A stretch of 7,118 bases of DNA from Clostridia bacterium (GTDB taxonomy: Bacteria > Bacillota > Clostridia > Oscillospirales > Acutalibacteraceae), in the NCBI GenBank assembly GCA_900769535.1, contig CAAGHB010000083.1, positions 1 through 7,118 of the forward strand, given 5' to 3'. The notes below the pieces were generated by a model. It saw only the letters and a list, made by a program, of their open reading frames with translations, was not told the DNA's origin and did no database searches. Position numbers and translations under genes: made by a program. Position 1 is the first letter of the stretch. Every line of letters starts with the position of its first letter. Below, one piece after another: positions 1 to 6,498 of this stretch.

Positions 1-331
1 ATACGTTTTCGACATCTTCTGCTGCTAACTTTGCGTTGTTGCACATCGAGGACATTTCCGAGCTGAGACAGAAATGGACAACTGTGCTTCCATTCTCTGT
101 GAGAGGTGTGAAAAAGTCGATATAGTCCTGATAGTTTATAGCGGCGGTTTTCGGTAAAACGCCGGTTTCATCGTGATATTTAAAGAGGTCGTGTGGCTGA
201 ACATCAATTCCATCGATGTAGGCAGTATCACCGAGGATAACAGGGCCATGACAAATTTTTATATCGTACTTGTCAGCGAGTTCTTTTGAAAGGTCGCAGG
301 TGCTGTCAGCACTAATGATAACTTTACTCAA
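1..331 (-). CDS. DegV family protein, N-terminal 110 codons (runs off left edge)
   Basis: DegV proteins are cytoplasmic two-domain proteins that bind a long-chain fatty acid; in Firmicutes several act as FakB, presenting the acyl chain to the fatty acid kinase FakA. I read the protein by translating the minus strand. It opens MSKVIISADSTCDLSKEL, matching the family's N-terminal Asp-Ser-Thr-x-Asp-Leu signature. Later come GVLPKTAAINYQDY (family position of the Pro-Lys-Thr-(S/A) fatty-acid-binding loop) and a CLSSEMSSMCNNAKLAA segment equivalent to the SS-x-x-SGT-x-x-A helix start. Typical members are about 280-290 residues, so roughly 60% lies outside the window. The start is TTG at 329-331: an in-frame TGA sits two codons upstream, no ATG or GTG lies between, and AAGGAG (341-346) stands 9 bases ahead. 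The gene is divergent from the phosphorylase operon. The family call is firm; whether it is a true FakB or another DegV paralogue cannot be told. Confidence 0.88.
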   Translation of the reverse strand, partial: MSKVIISADSTCDLSKELADKYDIKICHGPVILGDTAYIDGIDVQPHDLFKYHDETGVLPKTAAINYQDYIDFFTPLTENGSTVVHFCLSSEMSSMCNNAKLAAEDVENV

Positions 332-361
332 AATTCAACACTCCTTATCTGTAACATTATA

Positions 362-390
362 ATTATAAGCAAATATCGATCTTTTTTCAA
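362..390 (-). promoter_or_regulatory. Sigma-A type promoter of the degV-like gene
   Basis: On the minus strand there is TTGAAA (-35, 385-390), a 17-base spacer and a perfect TATAAT (-10, 362-367). A second TATAAT copy abuts it at 356-361. Transcription would begin around 353-356, leaving a short leader of about 24 bases that contains the AAGGAG site. Box quality, spacing and position all agree, so this is the best promoter in the window. Confidence 0.75.
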
Positions 391-499
391 GATTTATTTC
401 AAATTGCCTTATATTTCGTTATAAAATTTGAAAAAAATTCATACAATTTTTTTCGGTAGCTAAATAAAAAATCCTAAAATTTGTATATTTTGGCTGGAC

Positions 500-528
500 T
501 TGTTAAAAATCGTTGGTATATTTATAAA
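500..528 (+). promoter_or_regulatory. Candidate upstream promoter for the phosphorylase operon
   Basis: TTGTTA (500-505), a 17-base spacer and TATAAA (523-528) form a reasonable sigma-A match. If used, it gives a leader of about 130 bases before the chosen start at 665. It is the weaker of the two candidates, and in such AT-rich DNA a chance match is possible. Confidence 0.35.
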
Positions 529-580
529 ATATATGTACAAAATGCATAAAAAATCAATAAAAATAAGTTATAATGAGCAC

Positions 581-609
581 TTGAAATTCATATGGCGTTG
601 TAATATTAT
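581..609 (+). promoter_or_regulatory. Candidate main promoter for the phosphorylase-GH13 operon
   Basis: TTGAAA (581-586), a 17-base spacer and TATTAT (604-609) match the sigma-A consensus well. Transcription would start near 616, giving a leader of about 50 bases with a G-rich stretch (647-651) 13 bases before the ATG at 665. A promoter here is inconsistent with translation starting at 500 from this transcript, which supports the downstream start. Confidence 0.5.
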
Positions 610-664
610 ATATTTAGTGGAAAACTATCCTAAACATTACTGTCGTGGGGGTCTAAATTTAATT

Positions 665-3070
665 ATGACAAAATACACTGCAAAGCAGATAGAAGAGCTT
701 ATCGAAGCAAAACTGTCACATAATTTCGGAGTTTCTTCTTCGGTAGCATCAAATGATATTTTTTATAAGGCGTGTGTCCTGGTTATAAGGGACATTATGA
801 AAAAACAGAGGGAATCCTTTGAAAAACGCGCAAATGAGCAGGAGGCAAAGCAGGTATTCTATTTATGTATGGAATTCCTTATGGGCCGTTCGTTTAAAAA
901 TGCGCTTTATAATCTTAATCTCGAAAACACGTTTAAAAAGGCGCTTTCCAATATGGGAGCAAAGCTCGAAAAATTATATGAGCTTGAGCCCGATGCCGGA
1001 CTTGGAAACGGCGGTCTCGGCCGTCTTGCCGCCTGCATCCTCGACGGACTTGCAAACGGTGAATATTTTTCCATGGGATACTCAATTCGTTACGAATACG
1101 GTATTTTCCGTCAAAAGCTGGTTGACGGCTGGCAGGCAGAAACACCTGACTTTTGGCTTCCCGGCGGTGAAATTTGGTTTGAAGCGCGTCCGGAGGAGGC
1201 AGTTGACGTTAGCTTTGACGGCCACGTAAACGAGTGGTGGGACGGTAACTATCACCATGTCGAAAATCCTGATGCAACCTATGTTCGAGCCGTTCCGTAC
1301 GATATGATGATTCCCGGAAAGGACGGGGACGGAATAGCTGTGCTGCGCCTCTGGGAAGCAACAAAACCCGGATTTGATATGGCTCTCTTTAATCAGGGAG
1401 ACTATTTACGCGCAGTTGAAGAAAACGCTATGGCTGAGGCAATCAGCAAGGTGCTTTATCCTGCCGATAATCATTACGAAGGAAAGTCACTTCGCCTTCG
1501 TCAGCAGTATTTCCTTGTCTCCGCATCCATTCAGGATATTGTTCATCGCCATCTTTCAAAATACGGCACTATGGAGAATTTCGCCGAAAAGGTTGCAATT
1601 CATATAAACGATACCCATCCTGCGCTTTCTATACCCGAACTTATGCGAATTATGCTTGACGAGTGCGGATATTCATGGGATGAAGCATGGGCAATAGTTA
1701 CAAAGGCGGTTGGTTACACCAATCATACCGTTATGCGCGAGGCGCTTGAATGCTGGAATGAGGAGCTGTTCAGACAGCGTTTGCCCCGAATTTATCAAAT
1801 TGTTCAGGAAATCAACCGTCGTTTCCATGGCGAAGTGCTTAGCAAGACGGGAAATTGGGATTTGGCAAATCGTACGGCTATTATCGATAACAAGGTTATC
1901 CGTATGGCTAATCTTTCGGTGGCAGGTTCATACTCAGTAAACGGCGTTTCACGTCTTCACAGCGATATTTTAAAGGAATCGGTATTTAACGATTTCTATA
2001 CAGTATCGCCCGAAAAGTTCTGCAACGTAACCAACGGTATTGCTCACAGACGTTGGCTCTGCCAGGCAAACCCTGAGCTTACAGCAATGATTAAGGAGCT
2101 TATCGGCGACGGATTTGTAAAGAATGCTGCTGAGCTCGAAGGACTTATGAACTTCACAGACGATAAAAACGTCCTTAACCGTCTCGCCGACATCAAGCGC
2201 AACAATAAGCAGCGCTTTGTTGATTATATTAAGTCACAGGGACACACCGATATCAACGTTGATTCTATTTTTGACGTTCAGGTAAAGCGTCTGCATGAGT
2301 ATAAGCGCCAGCAAATGAACGCGCTTCATATCCTTACCGAATATTTGTATATTAAGAATAATCCTAATGCACCCTTTACACCGAAAACATATATTTTCGG
2401 AGCAAAGGCGGCTCCCGGTTACTATGTCGCAAAACAGATTATTCAAATGATTTACAAGATTTCGAAAATGATTGATAATGACCCCGATATGAAGGGCAAA
2501 TTAAAGGTAGTATATATTGAAGATTACCGCGTAACACTTGCCGAGCTTTTGATGCCGGCCGCCGAAATCAGCGAACAGATTTCACTTGCAGGAACCGAGG
2601 CATCGGGTACAGGTAATATGAAGTTTATGCTCAACGGCGCAATCACACTCGGAACCGAGGACGGCGCAAACGTAGAAATTCACGAGGCAGTAGGCGATGA
2701 TAATATCATCATCTTCGGTATGGAAGCTCACGAGGTTGACCGACTCAAAGCAAGCGGATATAATCCAATGAATTACTACAATAATAATCCACAGCTTCGT
2801 GAGGTTGTTGACCTCATCGGACGCGGAATTGACGGTATGTCATTCGATAATATAAAGCATATTCTGCTTTCGTCGGATACCTATATGGCGTTTGCCGATT
2901 ATGCCGATTACTGTAATGCCCATCAGCGTGCATACGACCTTTATGCTAATAAGGAAGCGTGGAATAAAGCGTCTCTCATCAATATCGCGAAATCAGGCAG
3001 ATTTGCTATTGATCGACTTATTGATGATTATGCCAATACTATTTGGAATCTTAAAAGGGTTGAAAAATAA
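665..3070 (+). CDS. glgP: Glycogen/maltodextrin phosphorylase (GT35)
   Basis: A cytoplasmic PLP-dependent enzyme that phosphorolyses terminal alpha-1,4 linkages of glycogen or maltodextrins to glucose-1-phosphate. From ATG 665 it is 801 residues, the usual bacterial length. Landmarks in order are the glycine-rich GLGNGGLGRLAA loop (residues 112-123), INDTHPALSIPELM with His318 (rabbit His377 equivalent), VKRLHEYKRQQ with Lys541-Arg542 (rabbit Lys568-Arg569, phosphate binding) and Lys547. The PLP signature EASGTGNMKFMLN follows, with Schiff-base Lys653. The Lys541-to-Lys653 spacing of 112 equals that of the rabbit enzyme. No N-terminal phosphoserine segment of the animal type is visible, so classical phosphorylation control is unlikely. 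I chose 665 over the open ATG at 500 because family similarity begins at once (MTKYTAKQIEELIEAKL) and the extension overlaps promoter-like boxes. The ribosome site (GGGGG, 647-651) is weak and 13 bases away. The stop overlaps the next start. Glycogen versus maltodextrin preference cannot be read from sequence. Confidence 0.96.
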   Translation: MTKYTAKQIEELIEAKLSHNFGVSSSVASNDIFYKACVLVIRDIMKKQRESFEKRANEQEAKQVFYLCMEFLMGRSFKNALYNLNLENTFKKALSNMGAKLEKLYELEPDAGLGNGGLGRLAACILDGLANGEYFSMGYSIRYEYGIFRQKLVDGWQAETPDFWLPGGEIWFEARPEEAVDVSFDGHVNEWWDGNYHHVENPDATYVRAVPYDMMIPGKDGDGIAVLRLWEATKPGFDMALFNQGDYLRAVEENAMAEAISKVLYPADNHYEGKSLRLRQQYFLVSASIQDIVHRHLSKYGTMENFAEKVAIHINDTHPALSIPELMRIMLDECGYSWDEAWAIVTKAVGYTNHTVMREALECWNEELFRQRLPRIYQIVQEINRRFHGEVLSKTGNWDLANRTAIIDNKVIRMANLSVAGSYSVNGVSRLHSDILKESVFNDFYTVSPEKFCNVTNGIAHRRWLCQANPELTAMIKELIGDGFVKNAAELEGLMNFTDDKNVLNRLADIKRNNKQRFVDYIKSQGHTDINVDSIFDVQVKRLHEYKRQQMNALHILTEYLYIKNNPNAPFTPKTYIFGAKAAPGYYVAKQIIQMIYKISKMIDNDPDMKGKLKVVYIEDYRVTLAELLMPAAEISEQISLAGTEASGTGNMKFMLNGAITLGTEDGANVEIHEAVGDDNIIIFGMEAHEVDRLKASGYNPMNYYNNNPQLREVVDLIGRGIDGMSFDNIKHILLSSDTYMAFADYADYCNAHQRAYDLYANKEAWNKASLINIAKSGRFAIDRLIDDYANTIWNLKRVEK

Positions 3071-4917
3071 TGCATATTTTTTGCAGCCGAGATAAACAGT
3101 ATAAATCAAAGCTCTCTCCGATAACCGTCGGGGAGGGCTTGAATTTGTCTGTAATTTTGCACGATAATCAGAACGCGAGTGCAGTATATTTAGTTATCAG
3201 ACGTGATGGTTGCCAGGCGGAATATATACAAATGTTTCCTTGTGAACGGATTTATGACTGTTTTACTAAATACACTGTGTCATATTCAACAGAAACAGCA
3301 GGACTTTATTGGTATCATTTTGAATTTGACGGCAATTTTAGGCGCAACCGAGTTGCAAATATCGGTTATTCGGTGGGCGACATTACCGAAAACGGCAGCG
3401 AATTTCAGTTGACCGTGTATAATCGCGAATATAAAACGCCCGACAGCTTTAAGCATGGCGTGATGTATCAGATTTTTCCTGACCGATTTTATAATTCCGG
3501 TAAAGAAAAGGACGAAATTCCTTACGGCCGTCATATAGTAACCGATTGGTCGGATAAACCTGTATGGAAGCAGGACGGTAATTTTCCCGAAATAGGTCAG
3601 GATTATTACGGCGGCGATTTAAAGGGAATTGAACAAAAATTGCCATATTTAAAGTCGCTTGGTGTAACTATAATCTACCTTAATCCGATTTTTGAAGCCC
3701 ATTCAAATCATCGGTATAATACCGCCGATTATTTTAAGATTGATGCCACACTTGGTACAGAGGAGGACTTTGTTTCACTTTGCAGGACGGCAAAGGAAAT
3801 GGGAATAAAAATAATACTCGACGGTGTTTTCAGCCATACCGGCGACGACAGTATTTATTTCAACAGATACGGACGTTACGGTGATTCCGGGGCGTTCAGG
3901 GACCGAAATTCAAAATATTTCAGCTGGTATAATTTTATAAACTGGCCTGATAAATGTCATTCGTGGTGGGGAGTGGAATCATTACCCGAACTTAATGAAA
4001 CCGAGCCGTCATATATGGAATTTATTTGTGGCGAAAACGGCGTTCTTCGTTATTGGATGAGACGCGGCGCATCGGGCTGGCGTCTCGACGTAGCCGATGA
4101 GCTGCCCGACCGTTTTCTTGACGAAATCCGACGCGCAATAAAGGAAGAGAACCCTAATGCCTTACTTATCGGCGAGGTGTGGGAGGATGCAAGTAATAAA
4201 ATAAGCGGCGGCGGAAGAAGACGGTTTTTAAATGGAAGTCAGCTTGATTCGGTTATGAATTATCCCTTCCGTCAGGCCATAATCGACTTTGTTCGAGGCG
4301 GCGACGGATTTGACTTTACCGACCGAATATTGAACGTAATCGAGAATTATCCAAAACCGTCGGTAGATACCTTGATGAATAATGTGGGAACACACGATAC
4401 CGAGCGAATCATAACTGCGCTCGGGGCCGATTTTATCCCGTCAAGAAGGGCTGATCAGGCGAATTTTTACATGTCAGATGAAATGCTCCATCGAGGAAAA
4501 ATGTTATCAAAAATTGCGGCAGTGTTGCAATACACTTTGCCGGGAATTCCTTGTCTCTACTACGGTGATGAGGCCGGAATGACAGGATGCCGCGACCCGT
4601 TTAATCGAGCAGCATACCCTTGGGAAAACGAGGACAACGAGCTTATTGAGTTTTATCAAAAACTCGGACTATTGCGGATTGAAAATAAGGCGTTTGACGG
4701 GGGAGATTATATTCCCGTGTTCAGCGGCTTGGGATATGTCGTGTTTGCTCGTGAAAAGGATGGAAACAAGGTTCTTATAGCCGTCAACCGTTGGCATGAG
4801 GCGGAAAGGTACCCACTTCCTGACGAGTGGAAAAACGCAGGTGTATTTATGGGAGAGGTGGACAATGGTCACCTTGTAATCGAGCCGTTTGGAGCGTCAA
4901 TTTTGATTAAAAAATGA
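3070..4917 (+). CDS. GH13 alpha-glucan hydrolase (neopullulanase/cyclomaltodextrinase-like)
   Basis: A 615-residue retaining glycoside hydrolase of the alpha-amylase family. Residues 1 to about 125 form an N-terminal beta-sandwich-like region (CBM34-type by position, with the GLYWYHFEF strand). The TIM barrel starts at YQIFPDRF (133-140). Conserved region I is DGVFSH (251-256). Region II is GWRLDVADE with nucleophile Asp340, region III is GEVWED with acid/base Glu369, and region IV is GTHDTERI with Asp443. All three catalytic carboxylates are present. PGIPCLYYGDEAG and CRDPFNRAAYPW (Asp509) then lead into a short C-terminal beta domain. There is no signal peptide, so the enzyme is probably cytoplasmic. 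The start ATG overlaps the phosphorylase stop as TAATG, with AAAGGG (3054-3059) ten bases ahead, indicating translational coupling. Likely substrates are maltodextrins, cyclodextrins or short branched dextrins left by the phosphorylase. GH13 assignment is firm; the exact activity (neopullulanase, cyclomaltodextrinase, maltogenic amylase or limit-dextrin debranching) is inferred. Confidence 0.92.
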   Translation: MHIFCSRDKQYKSKLSPITVGEGLNLSVILHDNQNASAVYLVIRRDGCQAEYIQMFPCERIYDCFTKYTVSYSTETAGLYWYHFEFDGNFRRNRVANIGYSVGDITENGSEFQLTVYNREYKTPDSFKHGVMYQIFPDRFYNSGKEKDEIPYGRHIVTDWSDKPVWKQDGNFPEIGQDYYGGDLKGIEQKLPYLKSLGVTIIYLNPIFEAHSNHRYNTADYFKIDATLGTEEDFVSLCRTAKEMGIKIILDGVFSHTGDDSIYFNRYGRYGDSGAFRDRNSKYFSWYNFINWPDKCHSWWGVESLPELNETEPSYMEFICGENGVLRYWMRRGASGWRLDVADELPDRFLDEIRRAIKEENPNALLIGEVWEDASNKISGGGRRRFLNGSQLDSVMNYPFRQAIIDFVRGGDGFDFTDRILNVIENYPKPSVDTLMNNVGTHDTERIITALGADFIPSRRADQANFYMSDEMLHRGKMLSKIAAVLQYTLPGIPCLYYGDEAGMTGCRDPFNRAAYPWENEDNELIEFYQKLGLLRIENKAFDGGDYIPVFSGLGYVVFAREKDGNKVLIAVNRWHEAERYPLPDEWKNAGVFMGEVDNGHLVIEPFGASILIKK

Positions 4918-4926
4918 TTTTTTTGA

Positions 4927-4990
4927 ATAAAAAATTTTTTATCGGGAAAACTGTTTTTGAAACTTGAAGTAACCGAATCAAAAGCGGTTA
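4927..4990 (+). repeat. AT palindrome and small hairpin between the operon and the DUF378 gene
   Basis: The 97-base gap after the GH13 stop holds a perfect 16-base AT-only palindrome (4927-4942, A6T6 core) and a 6-bp stem TAACCG/CGGTTA (4970-4975 with 4985-4990, 9-base loop). Neither is a convincing intrinsic terminator: the first lacks G-C pairs and the second lacks a following T-run. The second lies just before the AAGGAG of the small downstream gene and could affect its translation. I could not find a good promoter in the gap. Confidence 0.3.
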
Positions 4991-5014
4991 TTAAATAAGG
5001 AGTTGAAATAACAG

Positions 5015-5227
5015 ATGCTTGACAAAACAGCTTTAACACTAGCTATCATTGGCGCTCTTAACTGGGGCAGTATCGGCCTTTTCCGCTTTGATTTAGTTGC
5101 GTGGATATTTGGCGGCCAAACCTCAATTATCAGCCGTATTATTTACACATTGGTAGCTCTGGCAGGTGTGTGGTGCATTTCTCTTTTGTTTAGAGATATT
5201 GAACCCGTTGAAACCATTGAGAAATAA
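5015..5227 (+). CDS. DUF378 family small membrane protein
   Basis: A 70-residue protein of unknown function belonging to the DUF378 family (Bacillus YuzA-like). Two hydrophobic helices are evident, roughly residues 5-23 and 38-59, joined by a short loop (RFDLVAWIFGGQT). The family's hallmark appears in order: ALNWGSIGLF at the end of helix 1, FDLVA, then SRIIYTLVALAGVW in helix 2. The C-terminal tail is short and acidic (DIEPVETIEK). It is full length for the family. The start is supported by AAGGAG at 4997-5002, 12 bases upstream of the ATG, a somewhat long gap. It is on the same strand as the phosphorylase-GH13 operon, 97 bases downstream; read-through is possible because no strong terminator lies between, but a functional link is not evident. 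Transcription ends at the hairpin immediately after it. Confidence 0.9.
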   Translation: MLDKTALTLAIIGALNWGSIGLFRFDLVAWIFGGQTSIISRIIYTLVALAGVWCISLLFRDIEPVETIEK

Positions 5228-5240
5228 CTCATAAAAACGT

Positions 5241-5280
5241 AAAAAAATGAGCTGATTTTTATAAATCAGCTCATTTTTTT
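5241..5280. terminator. Bidirectional rho-independent terminator
   Basis: The arms 5241-5258 and 5263-5280 are perfectly complementary over 18 bp with a TTAT loop (5259-5262). The core is ATGAGCTGATTT and its complement; the outer seven pairs are an A-run and a T-run, so each strand ends in a T tract after the stem. It lies between the stops of two convergent genes (DUF378 at 5227, deacetylase at 5297) and should terminate both. Confidence 0.9.
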
Positions 5281-5296
5281 TATAAGTTGCTATGTT

Positions 5297-6343
5297 TTAA
5301 CCGTGTGTGTATTTTTTTCCTGCTTTTATATTTGATTTACCAATAAGCTCGGTTACGGTAACGAATCGATATCCTTTTTTATAAAGGTCATCAACGGCTT
5401 TACAGAATGCCTCATACGAATTTTTATAAATTTCGTGCATAAGAATAATATCGCCGTTTTTGACATTTTTAACAGTTTTGTTGTATATTGTATTGATTTT
5501 GCTTGATGAGCCGGTAGGACTCTTGTATCTCCAATCCTCTGAATCAACGTTCCAGTTGATTACTGCGTAAGGGCAGGAGGCAACTCGGCTATTAGTAATC
5601 ATTCCGCCAACAGGGCGCATCAGCGTGATATTATAATTGGGTAAATATTTGTGAATTGCATCAGCAGTTTTTGATAGCTCGCTTTTATAAACTGCTTCGC
5701 TGCAACTGCTATATTTGTACTCGTGCGTATATGCGTGAATACCAATTTCGTTGCCCTTTTGAGCGGCGTACTGTATTGCGGCGCCGGTAGTGCTGTTGAG
5801 ACGGTTGCCTATTACAAAGAAGGTGCCTCTTCCGCCATACGAAGCCAACTTATCGACGATTTTTTTTGTATATGTTGAGCTTGGACCGTCATCAAACGTG
5901 AATGCTATATATTTTATTCCGCCTGAGCCGCCACCTGATGTCGATTCTGCCTCGGATGAATCGGCATTTGATGAATCCTCGGCCGTCGAATTGCTTGACG
6001 TTGGCGCATCACTACTTACTGATTCGCTTGATGCATCAGTTGATGAAGCTTCGAAAGATACGGTTGATGATGAACTTTCGGCCTCGCTTTTTACGTTAGA
6101 TTGCGGTTTGCTGTTTATTTTTGATGAGGGCTTGGATGCTTTTTCACTGGATGCCGCTGATGACGAGTCGGCATCTGAACTTTCAATTTCCGATGATTCG
6201 ACTTCGAGAGTTGTGTTTGACGTGTCGATATCTGACGAGCCGTTATTTTCTATAACATCTCCATTTGGAACAGAAACATATATGCTTAGTCCGATAATTG
6301 CAACAAGTAATAAACATAATGCGATTTTAAACCCTTTTTTCAC
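5297..6343 (-). CDS. Membrane-anchored polysaccharide deacetylase (CE4, NodB domain) with serine-rich linker
   Basis: A 348-residue surface enzyme that probably removes N-acetyl groups from a cell-wall or extracellular glycan, such as peptidoglycan GlcNAc/MurNAc. Residues 7-25 form a hydrophobic segment after MKKGFK; with no lipobox and no clear cleavage site, a signal anchor is likely. Residues about 31-140 are a low-complexity linker, 40 Ser in 110 residues with many Glu and Asp, ending GGGSGG. The NodB domain (143 to about 335) carries TFDDGP (catalytic base Asp151, metal ligand Asp152), HAYTH (metal ligands His203 and His207), RPVGG (Arg243), DSEDW (267-271) and ILMH (His303). All catalytic residues are present, although motif 2 has Ala where Ser/Thr is usual and motif 3 departs from RPPYG. 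The start is GTG (6341-6343), with AGGAG eight bases upstream (6352-6356). It is convergent with the DUF378 gene and appears monocistronic. Chitin/chitooligosaccharide or xylan deacetylase are alternatives. Confidence 0.92.
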   Translation of the reverse strand: MKKGFKIALCLLLVAIIGLSIYVSVPNGDVIENNGSSDIDTSNTTLEVESSEIESSDADSSSAASSEKASKPSSKINSKPQSNVKSEAESSSSTVSFEASSTDASSESVSSDAPTSSNSTAEDSSNADSSEAESTSGGGSGGIKYIAFTFDDGPSSTYTKKIVDKLASYGGRGTFFVIGNRLNSTTGAAIQYAAQKGNEIGIHAYTHEYKYSSCSEAVYKSELSKTADAIHKYLPNYNITLMRPVGGMITNSRVASCPYAVINWNVDSEDWRYKSPTGSSSKINTIYNKTVKNVKNGDIILMHEIYKNSYEAFCKAVDDLYKKGYRFVTVTELIGKSNIKAGKKYTHG

Positions 6344-6379
6344 CCGAATAACTCCTAATATGTGTATTTATTTTACGTA

Positions 6380-6385
6380 ATTATA
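6380..6385 (-). promoter_or_regulatory. Possible -10 box of the polysaccharide deacetylase promoter
   Basis: On the minus strand a perfect TATAAT lies 37 bases upstream of the GTG start, which would give a leader of about 30 bases containing the AGGAG site. No good TTGACA-like -35 is found at 16-18 bases, so either the promoter is weak or activated, or a different sigma factor is used. An 8-base palindrome TTACGTAA (6373-6380) lies where transcription would begin. Confidence 0.35.
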
Positions 6386-6458
6386 TTTTAACCTATGATT
6401 TGACATTTTACAATGAACAAATAGTAAAATTTCAGCAACATTTTTGTTACCATTATAA

Positions 6459-6495
6459 AAGCAGTGTATGGGATAATCGTTCCCGTACACTGCTT
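6459..6495 (-). terminator. Rho-independent terminator of the apbE-like gene
   Basis: The arms 6459-6473 and 6481-6495 pair over 15 positions with one G-T wobble and a 7-base loop (6474-6480). In the minus direction the hairpin begins four bases after the apbE-like stop codon and is followed by a short TTTTATAAT tail. In the plus direction no T-run follows, so it serves the minus-strand gene. The T tail is modest, so some read-through toward the deacetylase gene 115 bases further is conceivable. Confidence 0.75.
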
Positions 6496-6498
6496 ATC

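Larger units (their letters stand above)
332..664. other. AT-rich divergent intergenic region
   Basis: This 333-base region separates the divergent degV-like gene and the phosphorylase operon. It is strongly AT-rich, unlike the flanking genes. It holds the degV-side promoter and Shine-Dalgarno at its left end and two candidate plus-strand promoters (500-528 and 581-609) at its right. I see no open frame with gene-like composition, no obvious riboswitch fold and no convincing cre (CcpA) operator. The phosphorylase frame stays open leftward to an ATG at 500, but that extension is rich in Lys, Ile, Tyr and Asn, has no family match and overlaps the promoter signals. I treat it as untranslated leader. 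Confidence 0.6.

Noticed and set aside
500..664. N-terminal extension of the phosphorylase from ATG 500
   Set aside because: Composition is AT-driven, it overlaps promoter-like boxes and it does not belong to the conserved family length. The start at 665 fits better.
332..664. Riboswitch or catabolite (cre) operator upstream of the glucan operon
   Set aside because: I looked for a cre-like palindrome around CG and for stable GC-rich stems and found none convincing. AT-rich matches alone are not evidence.
819..1229. 136-codon plus-strand frame inside the phosphorylase gene, and similar shorter frames within the phosphorylase and GH13 genes on both strands
   Set aside because: They are fully contained in genes with complete catalytic motifs and show no independent start signals or recognisable protein features.
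4927..4942. Perfect AT-only palindrome after the GH13 stop as an intrinsic terminator
   Set aside because: No G-C pairs in the stem, so the hairpin would be too weak; A-run/T-run symmetry is common in AT-rich spacers.
5790..6380. A 196-codon plus-strand open frame opposite the deacetylase gene
   Set aside because: It mirrors the serine-rich linker and N-terminus of the minus-strand gene: repetitive Ser codons read on the other strand as a Ser/Asp/Ala-rich peptide. It has no ribosome site or family match.
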